A stretch of DNA of 49,309 bases from JBMONI01 sp049324575 (GTDB taxonomy: Bacteria > Omnitrophota > Omnitrophia > Omnitrophales > Aquincolibacteriaceae), in assembly GCA_049324575.1 (NCBI GenBank), contig JBMONI010000025.1:1-49309 (forward strand). The letters are read 5' to 3'. A program made the position numbers and the translations under genes. Positions 17,468 to 24,970 of this stretch are shown in pieces. How positions within the stretch are numbered: position 1 is the first letter of the stretch; every line of letters begins with the position of its first letter. Under the pieces are notes generated by a model that worked only from the letters and a program-made list of their open reading frames with translations, did no database searches and had not been told where the DNA came from.

Positions 17468-17737
17468 TTATTTACGAAGATCCAGGCGAGAGATCAAGTC
17501 CTGATACTTTTTTGGATCCTTCTTTTGAATGTAGCTCAGGAGCTTTTTGCGCTTGGAAACCATTTTGATCAGGCCGTACCGGGAATGATGGTCTTTCAGA
17601 TGCTGGCTGAAGTGCCCGGAGAGGCTGTTGATATGCTCGGTCAGAAGGGCGACTTGGACTTCGGCAGAGCCGGTATCGTTCTTGCCTTGCTTGTATTCGC
17701 TAATAACTTTTTTCTTTTTCTCTTTTTGAAGAGGCAT
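17468..17737 (-). CDS. rpsO: 30S ribosomal protein S15
   Basis: An 89-residue primary 16S rRNA-binding protein of the small-subunit platform, full length for the family. The N-terminal KEKKKKVISEYKQGKNDTGS and the central LTEHINSLSGHFSQHLKDHH with SRYGLIKMVSKRKKLLSYI are diagnostic. It is preceded by a near-consensus promoter (17791-17819) and followed by pnp, as in most bacteria. The leader of about 47 nt is long enough for S15 autoregulation, but no specific structure was resolved. Confidence 0.97.
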   Translation of the reverse strand: MPLQKEKKKKVISEYKQGKNDTGSAEVQVALLTEHINSLSGHFSQHLKDHHSRYGLIKMVSKRKKLLSYIQKKDPKKYQDLISRLDLRK

Positions 17738-17790
17738 AAAACCTGCTGTAACTCCTTCATTGACGATTAGTTAGACTCGGAAGAGCGAGA

Positions 17791-17819
17791 AGTATACTTG
17801 AATCCCTTGTCTTTGTAAA
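17791..17819 (-). promoter_or_regulatory. Sigma70-type promoter of rpsO-pnp
   Basis: On the minus strand, -35 TTTACA (17814-17819) and -10 TATACT (17791-17796) have a 17-bp spacer. The predicted start is near 17784, about 47 nt before rpsO. It lies in the only sizeable gap between ribF and rpsO (17738-17822). Confidence 0.75.
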
Positions 17820-17822
17820 GCC

Positions 17823-18857
17823 CTAATCACCCTTTGCGCGCTCTTCCAGAAAGGGCTGCCGAAGAAGCTGTTTTGCCGCCAGGACATCCCGGGCGATCTG
17901 GGTCCGAAGCTCTTCGGCATCCTGAAAACGGCGTTCCCGGCGGATAAATCCGCGGATGAGGACCTCGGCTCTTTGGCCATAAACGTCCTTTTTGAAATCA
18001 AACAAATGGACTTCCACCCGGGGTTCGGTCTCTTCAGGAGTGAATGTCGGCCGGCGGCCGAAGTTCATGATCCCGTCCAGCCAGGGCCCTTTTTCAGTCA
18101 CCCGGAACTCTCCGGCTTCGGGGCAAGCCGCACTTTCAAAGATCTCCGCCCCTTCAAAAGCGAGAAAACGGGTACGGACCGCGTAGACGCCTTCCGGAGG
18201 ATAAACCCCGCTGGCGGTCTCGAGATTGAGCGTCGGGTACCCGATTCCGGCACCGCGCCCATCCCCCGTCGTAACACGGCCAAGGAGCCCGAACGAACGC
18301 CCGAGGCAGGCCTGCGCCCCGGCCAGGTCGCCTGCGACCACCTGATCGCGGACCCGGGAACTCGAAACATAATCACCGGCAACGCTTACCGGCTCGACCT
18401 TTTCGAACGCAAACCCGTACCGTTCGGCCTCGCGGGCCATGCGCGCGGCGTCCCCCTCGCGCCCATGCCCGAAATGGGCGTTGTATCCCATGCAGACTTC
18501 CCGGACACGGAGTTTTTTCACGAGCAGATCGCCGACAAATCCGCCGGCCGTAAGCTTCGAAAAATCTTCCGTGAACGGGAGCCAAAAGCAAGTGTGAATG
18601 CCGGAAGTTTCGAACAAGAAACCTTTGTAAAGCGGCGAGATCAGGAGGCGAAGGGACGAAGCCGGATGCAGGATCGTCTGCGGATGTTTCTGAAAGGTCA
18701 GGATCGCCGCGTGCCCGCCAAGCTGCTCGGCCTGGCGCACGACATGACGGATCAGGGCCTGATGACCGAGATGGAGACCGTCGAAGTTCCCGATCCCGAG
18801 GATAAGCGGCCTTTCTTTCTCCGCGTGATAAGGTTCAAGAGCCGTAAGAACGCGCAT
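17823..18857 (-). CDS. ribF: Bifunctional riboflavin kinase/FAD synthetase
   Basis: A 344-residue enzyme that phosphorylates riboflavin to FMN and adenylylates FMN to FAD. The nucleotidyltransferase half starts with ILGIGNFDGLHLGHQALI (about 19-36), and SSSRVRDQV near 165 closes the adenylylation site. The kinase half begins at about 190 with GRVTTGDGRGAGIGYPTLNL, containing the PTxN motif. It is slightly longer than the usual 305-320 because of extra residues (about 230-260) in the kinase half. ATG at 18857 overlaps the 3' end of truB by 23 bp. It is part of the infB-truB-ribF-rpsO order common in bacteria. Confidence 0.95.
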   Translation of the reverse strand: MRVLTALEPYHAEKERPLILGIGNFDGLHLGHQALIRHVVRQAEQLGGHAAILTFQKHPQTILHPASSLRLLISPLYKGFLFETSGIHTCFWLPFTEDFSKLTAGGFVGDLLVKKLRVREVCMGYNAHFGHGREGDAARMAREAERYGFAFEKVEPVSVAGDYVSSSRVRDQVVAGDLAGAQACLGRSFGLLGRVTTGDGRGAGIGYPTLNLETASGVYPPEGVYAVRTRFLAFEGAEIFESAACPEAGEFRVTEKGPWLDGIMNFGRRPTFTPEETEPRVEVHLFDFKKDVYGQRAEVLIRGFIRRERRFQDAEELRTQIARDVLAAKQLLRQPFLEERAKGD

Positions 18858-19572
18858 AGGTCTGTCCCGGATAAATGGTCAGGATCTTTTTTTTGAGTTC
18901 TTCAAAACTCCAGGTCCGGAGCGGCTCGACGGCCACGGCATCGGCCAAAGAGAATGCCCCCGAACGGGTCCGCGTCAGTTCGGCAAGGGCCGCGGCGGTC
19001 CCCAGACTCCCGGCCAGGTCATGGACGAGGGTCCGCACATAAGTGCCTTTCGAAACATGGACCGAAAAATAAACGAGCGGCCCTTCCTGCCGGTCGACCG
19101 TGAACCGGTGGACCGTGATCGGACGCGCTTCCCGCTCGACCTCTTGGCCCTTGCGCGCAAGCTTGTAAAGCCGCGTCCCCTGGTGTTTGATCGCCGAGAC
19201 CATGGGCGGTGTTTGAAGGATCTCGCCGGTGAATCTTTCGGCGGCCTTGCGAATCGTTTCGATCGTCAGATGTTCATAGGGTTTTTCGGCGACCGTCTTT
19301 CCGGTCACATCATGCGAATCGGTCTCGACCCCCAGGCGCATCGCTCCGGAATATTCCTTGTCGGTCGCGCTCAGTTCGGAGGAAAGCCGCGTCGCGCGCC
19401 CGAGCAGGATCACCAGGAGCCCGGTCGCGAGCGGATCGAGCGTTCCTGCGTGCCCGACTTTCTTCAGCGGGAAACGGCTGCGCAAAAAAGCGCAGACATC
19501 ATGCGAGGTCCATGTGCGGGGTTTGTCGACGAGCAGGATGCCGTCGGGGTCCGGGATCGTTTCGGGTCTCAT
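18835..19572 (-). CDS. truB: tRNA pseudouridine(55) synthase TruB
   Basis: A 245-residue enzyme making pseudouridine 55 in the tRNA T-loop. The catalytic Asp lies in HAGTLDPLATGLLVILLG (near residue 43). SKGTYVRTLVHDLAGSLG near 169 is the second conserved block. The protein is shorter than E. coli TruB because it lacks the C-terminal PUA domain. ATG at 19572 overlaps the TGA of nrnA (ATGA), and its 3' end overlaps ribF by 23 bp, so translation of the three is coupled. Confidence 0.95.
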   Translation of the reverse strand: MRPETIPDPDGILLVDKPRTWTSHDVCAFLRSRFPLKKVGHAGTLDPLATGLLVILLGRATRLSSELSATDKEYSGAMRLGVETDSHDVTGKTVAEKPYEHLTIETIRKAAERFTGEILQTPPMVSAIKHQGTRLYKLARKGQEVEREARPITVHRFTVDRQEGPLVYFSVHVSKGTYVRTLVHDLAGSLGTAAALAELTRTRSGAFSLADAVAVEPLRTWSFEELKKKILTIYPGQTYARSYGS

Positions 19573-20567
19573 CGGGAATGGAACTTGAACTTTTTCTCCA
19601 GCGTTTCCAGGATCATCTTTTCGGCCTCCTCAAGAGAGGCCCGGATCACACAGCCGGCCGCTTTTTTGTGGCCGCCGCCGTGGAAGTGCGTCGCGATCTG
19701 GTTGACATCGTGATTGCCCTTGGAACGGAACGACACACGCACGAGCCCCGTGCCGGGGAGCTCGCTCAAGAAGAAGACGACCTGGACTTCCTTGAGGTTC
19801 CGGAGAAAATCCACGAACCCTTCGGAATCCTCGTAGCTCGCGCCGGAATGTTTCAGATCGGCCTCTTTCATCTCGACCCACGCGATGGCCTTGTCCGAAC
19901 TCGTCTTGAAACGTGAAAGAAGCCGGCTGTAGAGCTGGATCTTGTTAAGGGAGTAGGTCGCGTGGACAGCTTCGTTGATCTTCTCGATCGCGATCCCGGT
20001 GCGGATCAGGTCGGCCGCGATCTGGTGCGAACGGGCGCTGGTGTTGCTGTAGCTGAAGGAACCCGTATCGGTCATGATCGCGACATAAAGGCAGGCCGCT
20101 TCTTCCTTACGGATCGGCATTCTCATTTTCCGGAAGATCTCATAGACCACCTCGCCGGTGGCCGAGGCCTCAGGATGGACGCAATTGTACCGGCCGAACA
20201 GACCGTTACTGATGTGATGGTCGATGTTGAAGATCACCGTTTCGTCGGTGATGAGCTCCTGGACCTGTCCAAGCCGGCTCAGGTTCGGACAATCCGTCGT
20301 CACCAGCGCCTTGAACGCGGAAAGAGGCGCCTTGGAACCGGAAAGGCACTGCCAGCGCTCGCTCGCAAGAATCTGAAGGCGGTCCGGGACCGGGTCTTCG
20401 CAAATAATGGAGGTCTTCTTGCCCAGCCTCCGCAAAAGGGAATCGATCGCCAGGAGGCTCCCCACCGCGTCGCCTTCCGGCAAGAGATGGCAGGAGAGGA
20501 GAAAATGATCATGCTCGCGGAGCGCTTTGCAGAATTCGCGAAGGGTCGTTTTCTTGCCGTGGCTCAT
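19569..20567 (-). CDS. nrnA: DHH-family phosphoesterase (NrnA-type nano-RNase/pAp phosphatase)
   Basis: A 332-residue two-domain DHH/DHHA1 protein. NrnA-like enzymes degrade very short RNAs and dephosphorylate pAp. Metal-binding motifs are LLPEGDAVGSLLA (a variant of the usual PDGDA) near residue 25, TTDCPN near 90, IDHHISN near 115 and MTDTGSFSYSNTS near 164. The DHHA1 domain ends in HGGGHKKAAGC near 295. Its position between rbfA and truB is the one NrnA holds in many genomes. Start ATG and stop TGA overlap with rbfA and truB (ATGA at both ends). The family is certain; the exact substrate is by analogy. Confidence 0.92.
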   Translation of the reverse strand: MSHGKKTTLREFCKALREHDHFLLSCHLLPEGDAVGSLLAIDSLLRRLGKKTSIICEDPVPDRLQILASERWQCLSGSKAPLSAFKALVTTDCPNLSRLGQVQELITDETVIFNIDHHISNGLFGRYNCVHPEASATGEVVYEIFRKMRMPIRKEEAACLYVAIMTDTGSFSYSNTSARSHQIAADLIRTGIAIEKINEAVHATYSLNKIQLYSRLLSRFKTSSDKAIAWVEMKEADLKHSGASYEDSEGFVDFLRNLKEVQVVFFLSELPGTGLVRVSFRSKGNHDVNQIATHFHGGGHKKAAGCVIRASLEEAEKMILETLEKKFKFHSR

Positions 20568-20935
20568 GCGGGCGTCCCGCCCTGAGGCCCCTGCTTGGAC
20601 TGGATCTCGCGCAGAAGGCGGTCGATCTCGAGTCCCCGCTCGAGCGAATCGTCGTAGCGGAATTCCAGTTTCGGCGTGTAACGAAGCTTGAGTTCGCTCG
20701 CGATCTCTTTTTGAAGGAATCCGGCGGCCTTTTGAAAAGCGGCGAGGGCTTTTTCGCGCGCGTCCTCTTTGCCGAGAATGCTGAAAAAAACAAAAGCGTT
20801 CTTCATGTCGGGCGTGATCTTGACATGCGTTACGGTCACGAAATTCAAACGGGGATCCTTCATCTTCGTGACAATGATCCTTCCGATCTCCATCTGGATC
20901 AAATGCGCGACCCTATCAACCCGTCTGCCCTGCAT
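20564..20935 (-). CDS. rbfA: Ribosome-binding factor A
   Basis: A 123-residue KH-fold factor that binds the 30S subunit during late 16S rRNA maturation. The pattern RVAHLIQMEIGRIIVTKMKD and DPRLNFVTVTHVKITPDM followed by NAFVFFSILG is typical, and the C-terminal FRYDDSLERGLEIDRLL ends the fold. It is coupled to nrnA by an ATGA overlap and lies 24 bp after infB, the standard infB-rbfA order. Confidence 0.95.
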   Translation of the reverse strand: MQGRRVDRVAHLIQMEIGRIIVTKMKDPRLNFVTVTHVKITPDMKNAFVFFSILGKEDAREKALAAFQKAAGFLQKEIASELKLRYTPKLEFRYDDSLERGLEIDRLLREIQSKQGPQGGTPA

Positions 20936-20959
20936 GGTGTATCCCTTTCAGGTCCCGGA

Positions 20960-23020
20960 TCAGGTGAGTTTTTTCGCGATCTTGTCGATCCGGTAACATT
21001 CGACGATATCGCGTTCGCGGATATCCTGATAATTCTCGAGCGAGAGGCCGCATTCGTAGCCCTCCGCGACATCGCGCACATCGTCCTTGAAGCGCTTGAG
21101 CGATGCGAGCTTGCCTTCGAAAAGGACCACGTTGTCCCGGATCAGCCGGACCGGATGCTGGCGCACGACCTTGCCCTTGATCACCGCCGCTCCGCCGATC
21201 ACACCGACCTTCGAAGAACGGAAGACCTGACGGATCTCCGCCTTCCCTTCGACCACTTCCTTGAGGGTCGGGGCCAGAAGACCTTCGAGCGCTTTCTTCA
21301 CATCCTCGACCGCTTCGTAAATGATGTTGTAATAGCGGACATCGACCTTTTCTTTTTCCATGGCCGTTTCGGCCTTGGTGTCCGCTTTCACGTGGAAACC
21401 GATCACGATCGCCTCCGACGCGGCCGCCAGCATCACGTCGGATTCGTTGATCCCGCCGATGCCCCCGTGGACGACGCGCACGCGGCAGATGTCCGTAGAA
21501 AGCCGCTCGAGCGACTGCGTCAGCGCTTCGATCGACCCTTGGACGTCGGCCTTCAAGATCAGTTTGAGCTCCTTGAAATTCCCTTCCGAGATCTTCTGAT
21601 AAAGGTCTTCGAGAGCGAGATGTTTGTTCGTGCCGCGCATTTCCCGTTCGCGTTTTTCGAACGCCCTTTTTTCGGCGATCTGGCGCGCGATCCGCTCATC
21701 GGCGACCACGAGGAAGGTCTCCCCCGCCTCGGGAACGCCGCTCAGTCCCGTTACTTCAGCGGCATAAGCAGGGCCGGCTTCCTTCAGATTCTTTCCGAGA
21801 TCGTTCTTGAGCCCGCGGACACGCCCGTGATATTCGCCGCACAGCAGCATGTCGCCGATGCGGAGGGTCCCCCGCTGGACGATGATCGTCGCCACCGGCC
21901 CCAGCCCCTTCGAAAGATGGCTTTCGATGACGGTCCCTGAAGCCGGCCGGTTCGGATTAGCTTTCAATTCGAGGATCTCGGACTCGAGCAGGAGAAGTTC
22001 CAAAAGCTCGTCGATCCCTTTACCGGTCTTCGCCGAAACCTTGACGCAAACCGTCTTGCCGCCCCATTCTTCGGGAACAAGTCCGACTTTCTGAAGGCCG
22101 AGCATGACCTTCTGCGTGTTCGCGGTGGGAAGATCGCTTTTATTGATCGCGACCACGATCGGGCATCCCGCTTCGCGCGCGTGATCGGCCGCTTCGATCG
22201 TCTGCGGCATCACGCCATCGTCGGCCGCGATGACGAGCACGACGACATCGGTGATGTTGGCGCCGCGGGCCCGCATGGCGGTGAACGCTTCGTGGCCCGG
22301 CGTATCCAGGAAGGTCACATACCCTTTGCCGGGAATATCGACGACATACGCGCCGATATGCTGCGTAATATGTCCTTTCTCCTTAGCGGCCACATTGGTC
22401 TTGCGGATCGCGTCCAAAAGGGATGTTTTCCCGTGGTCCACATGCCCCATCATGGTCACGACCGGAGGACGGAACTTGAGGGCCGACGGATCGTCCGGCT
22501 GTTCGACCACCTGCTCGATGATCTTTTCTTCTTCGGCGGTCTCTTTTTCGATCGGAAGCCCGGTCTTTTTTGCCAGACGAAGGATGATCTCTTCGTTCAG
22601 AAGCTGATTGACGTTGGCGAAAACCCCCAGCCCCATGAGTTCTTTGATCAGGTCCGGGATCTTCATTTTGAGCGTGGTCGCCAGCGCCCCGACCGTGATC
22701 GGCATGCGGACCCGGATCGCGGAAGAGCGAGGCTCGGTGGGCTCGAGGGCCGCGAGATCTTTCTCAAGCTGCTTCATCTCCTCCGCCGCCTTTTCTTCCG
22801 CCGCCGCTTTTTCAACTTCGATCGTAGCGGGATCTTCAGGCGTTTCGTGCTTGGTTTCCGCGGCTTTGGTCGGAACCCCGACGACCTTACGGAGAAGATT
22901 GGCGATCTCGGCATCCACGACCGACATGTGGCTTTTGGCATCGAAACCGAGCTTGCGGATCTTGGGGATCAGCTCTTTGGGCGTCATCCCGAGTTCTTTG
23001 GCAAGCTCATGGACTCTCAT
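20960..23020 (-). CDS. infB: Translation initiation factor IF-2
   Basis: A 686-residue GTPase that delivers initiator tRNA to the 30S subunit and promotes subunit joining. An IF2-N domain lies at residues 1-50 (RVHELAKELGMTPKELI) and another near 105-155, separated by a short acidic linker. The G domain carries MGHVDHGKTSLLDAI near 190, FLDTPGHEAF near 238 and VAINKSDLP near 289. The C-terminal domains follow to a conserved end (ERDIVECYRI). It is at the shorter end for the family because the N-terminal extension is reduced. ATG at 23020 lies 4 nt after the nusA stop. Confidence 0.97.
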   Translation of the reverse strand: MRVHELAKELGMTPKELIPKIRKLGFDAKSHMSVVDAEIANLLRKVVGVPTKAAETKHETPEDPATIEVEKAAAEEKAAEEMKQLEKDLAALEPTEPRSSAIRVRMPITVGALATTLKMKIPDLIKELMGLGVFANVNQLLNEEIILRLAKKTGLPIEKETAEEEKIIEQVVEQPDDPSALKFRPPVVTMMGHVDHGKTSLLDAIRKTNVAAKEKGHITQHIGAYVVDIPGKGYVTFLDTPGHEAFTAMRARGANITDVVVLVIAADDGVMPQTIEAADHAREAGCPIVVAINKSDLPTANTQKVMLGLQKVGLVPEEWGGKTVCVKVSAKTGKGIDELLELLLLESEILELKANPNRPASGTVIESHLSKGLGPVATIIVQRGTLRIGDMLLCGEYHGRVRGLKNDLGKNLKEAGPAYAAEVTGLSGVPEAGETFLVVADERIARQIAEKRAFEKREREMRGTNKHLALEDLYQKISEGNFKELKLILKADVQGSIEALTQSLERLSTDICRVRVVHGGIGGINESDVMLAAASEAIVIGFHVKADTKAETAMEKEKVDVRYYNIIYEAVEDVKKALEGLLAPTLKEVVEGKAEIRQVFRSSKVGVIGGAAVIKGKVVRQHPVRLIRDNVVLFEGKLASLKRFKDDVRDVAEGYECGLSLENYQDIRERDIVECYRIDKIAKKLT

Positions 23021-23024
23021 GCGA

Positions 23025-24149
23025 TCAATGGTCCTTATCGAGGAGCGCGCGATGCGCTGCGGTGATGATCTTTTCGGCGGTCGCCTGGTCGATCCCTTCG
23101 ATCTTGATCAGGTCTTCGGCCGTGCTTTTGAGGATATCTTTCAGCGAAGTGATCCCGCCCGCCTTGAGCAAAGCCACCATCGCCTCGTCGACCCCTTCCA
23201 GGCTTCCGAGAGGGACTTTCTGGCTCAAACTGCGGACATCCAGCTGCCAGCCCAGGAGTTTCGACGCCAGACGGATGTTCTGGCCTTTTTTTCCGATCGC
23301 GAGCGAAAGCTGGTCATCCTGGACCAGGATCTCGATCGTCTCCCGGTTCTTATCGATCTTGATTTCCGCGATCTCGGCAGGGGCCATGGCGTTCTTGAGA
23401 TAGGTTTCGAGGTCGTTGCTGTGCCGGACAATATCGATCTTTTCGCCGCCGAGTTCGCGCACGATGTTCTTGACGCGCTGCCCGCGCACACCGACACAAG
23501 AACCCACGCAATCGATCTTGTCATCCTGCGAATGGACCGCGATCTTCGTCCGCGCGCCGGCCTCCCGGGCGACCCCTTTGATCTCGACGATCCCATCATG
23601 GATCTCGGGGACTTCGAGTTCGAAAAGGCGCTTCACGAAACCCGGATGGGCGCGCGACAGGATGATCTCGGGCCCGCGACTCGTTTTTTTGATCTCACAA
23701 ACATAAGCGCGGATCAGATCGCCCTGCCGGTAGTCATCCAAAGGCGACTGCTCGCGGGCCGGGAGGATCCCCTCGGTCTTGCCCAGATCGACGAAGATCG
23801 CCTTGTATTCGATCCGGTGGACGGTCCCCGACACGATATCATGATTCCGCTGATTGAAGTCCTCAAGGATCGCGGTGCGTTCGGCTTCGCGGATCTTTTG
23901 GATAATGACTTGTTTGGCGGTCTGGGCGGCAATGCGCCCGAAATCCGCGTCATCGACCCTTTTCCCGTCGCGGAGAAGGGAAATGCGGAAGGTTAAGGGA
24001 TCGATCTCGATCTCGACGTTTTCCCAATCAGGGTTGGTCTTTTTACACGCGGAGATCAGGGCCTGACGGAGCGCCTCGAGGAGGACGCTTTTCTGGATCC
24101 CCTTCTCTTTTTCGATGGCTTCGAGCGATGCTAGCAGTTCCTGACTCAC
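23025..24149 (-). CDS. nusA: Transcription termination/antitermination factor NusA
   Basis: A 374-residue RNA polymerase-binding factor. It has an N-terminal domain (1-125), an S1 domain (about 130-200, DIVSGTVHRIEYKAIFVDLG), KH domains (about 200-310, GSCVGVRGQRVKNIVREL and LAIGKKGQNIRLASKL) and a single C-terminal helix-hairpin-helix (LIKIEGIDQATAEKII). GTG at 24149 has AAGGTGA 7 nt upstream. rimP, which nearly always precedes nusA, is absent. A strong promoter and an intrinsic terminator precede it instead, pointing to attenuation of the whole nusA-infB operon, perhaps by NusA itself. Confidence 0.96.
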   Translation of the reverse strand: MSQELLASLEAIEKEKGIQKSVLLEALRQALISACKKTNPDWENVEIEIDPLTFRISLLRDGKRVDDADFGRIAAQTAKQVIIQKIREAERTAILEDFNQRNHDIVSGTVHRIEYKAIFVDLGKTEGILPAREQSPLDDYRQGDLIRAYVCEIKKTSRGPEIILSRAHPGFVKRLFELEVPEIHDGIVEIKGVAREAGARTKIAVHSQDDKIDCVGSCVGVRGQRVKNIVRELGGEKIDIVRHSNDLETYLKNAMAPAEIAEIKIDKNRETIEILVQDDQLSLAIGKKGQNIRLASKLLGWQLDVRSLSQKVPLGSLEGVDEAMVALLKAGGITSLKDILKSTAEDLIKIEGIDQATAEKIITAAHRALLDKDH

Positions 24150-24199
24150 GGGCGGTCACCTTCTTTTCCTTGGGTCTTATTTTCCGGTTCCGGGCATAG

Positions 24200-24233
24200 A
24201 AAAAAAAGAAGTGGGCCACATTTGCCCACTTCT
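24200..24233 (-). terminator. Intrinsic terminator/attenuator in the nusA leader
   Basis: AGAAGTGGGC (24207-24216) pairs with GCCCACTTCT (24224-24233) around a 7-nt loop. On the minus strand it is followed by a run of U (24200-24206). It lies between a strong promoter (24256-24283) and the nusA start (24149). It may also end transcripts from the HAMP gene upstream. Confidence 0.85.
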
Positions 24234-24255
24234 TCCGTTGACCAGAATTGAGATT

Positions 24256-24283
24256 AGTATAGCGGAAAACCGCCGTCTGTCAA
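24256..24283 (-). promoter_or_regulatory. Near-consensus sigma70 promoter of the nusA operon
   Basis: On the minus strand, a perfect -35 TTGACA (24278-24283) and -10 TATACT (24256-24261) have a 16-bp spacer. The expected start is near 24249, so RNA polymerase meets the terminator hairpin after only about 16 nt of leader. Confidence 0.8.
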
Positions 24284-24330
24284 GGTCGGTAACTTTTTAT
24301 ATTCCGCAAAATAATTATTACGAAAATAAA

Positions 24331-24921
24331 TTATTTGCGGATCGGCTGGAATTGCTTCGTGCAGAGCTCCCGGATCTCTGCCACTTTGGCCGATGCGTTA
24401 TCGCCGCTCAGCTGTTCGGCCTTCTCGCGAAGCCCGGCCATACGTTCCTTTTCGAACTTGAGTCGCTTCAGCAGCAGATTGATCTCGATCGCGGTCTCCT
24501 CGAAGAAATCCCCTTCCCGCAACCGGATATCATCGGGGACGTCACCCCGGTTCACCCGGACCAGGGTCTGTTTGAACCGGTACACCGGTCCCGCGACCCG
24601 GTGCAGGAAGAGCAGGGCGAAAAGTCCCAGGATCACCAGCGTCACGAACAGAACGCAGGAAACGCGAATGATGAGCTGGTAGCTCACGTCGGAAAGGATC
24701 TCGTAAGGGCTCACCTTCCCGAACCGGAACCCCCCGCCGTAGACCGCGGAATGGATGGTGTGGTGGATCACGAAACCGATCACGAGCGAAGAGATCATGA
24801 TCAGCGCGATCAGGACGAAGGTGAACTCGCGCTGCATCGGTTTGTGGATCAGCACATTGCGGATCTGGCGGCGGTAAGGCCGTTTTCCTTTGGAGCGGAC
24901 AGCTGCGCTTACAGTAGTCAT
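24331..24921 (-). CDS. Two-TM HAMP-like membrane protein without output domain
   Basis: A 196-residue inner-membrane protein. A basic cytoplasmic start is followed by TM1 (about 35-55, FVLIALIMISSLVIGFVIHH), a short outer loop, TM2 (about 84-108, RVSCVLFVTLVILGLFALLF) and a HAMP-like region beginning HRVAGPVYRFKQTL, then a coiled coil. No kinase, cyclase or methyl-accepting domain follows, so it could be a stand-alone signalling adaptor or structural protein. ATG at 24921 is preferred over the TTG at 24927 because AGGAGG is 8 nt before it. It lies 50 bp after the second RND gene and may be the last gene of the efflux operon. Role unknown. Confidence 0.75.
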   Translation of the reverse strand: MTTVSAAVRSKGKRPYRRQIRNVLIHKPMQREFTFVLIALIMISSLVIGFVIHHTIHSAVYGGGFRFGKVSPYEILSDVSYQLIIRVSCVLFVTLVILGLFALLFLHRVAGPVYRFKQTLVRVNRGDVPDDIRLREGDFFEETAIEINLLLKRLKFEKERMAGLREKAEQLSGDNASAKVAEIRELCTKQFQPIRK

Positions 24922-24970
24922 GGTCAAATCCTCCTAATCGATAGCGGTTAAAATCATAAGGACTCTAATC

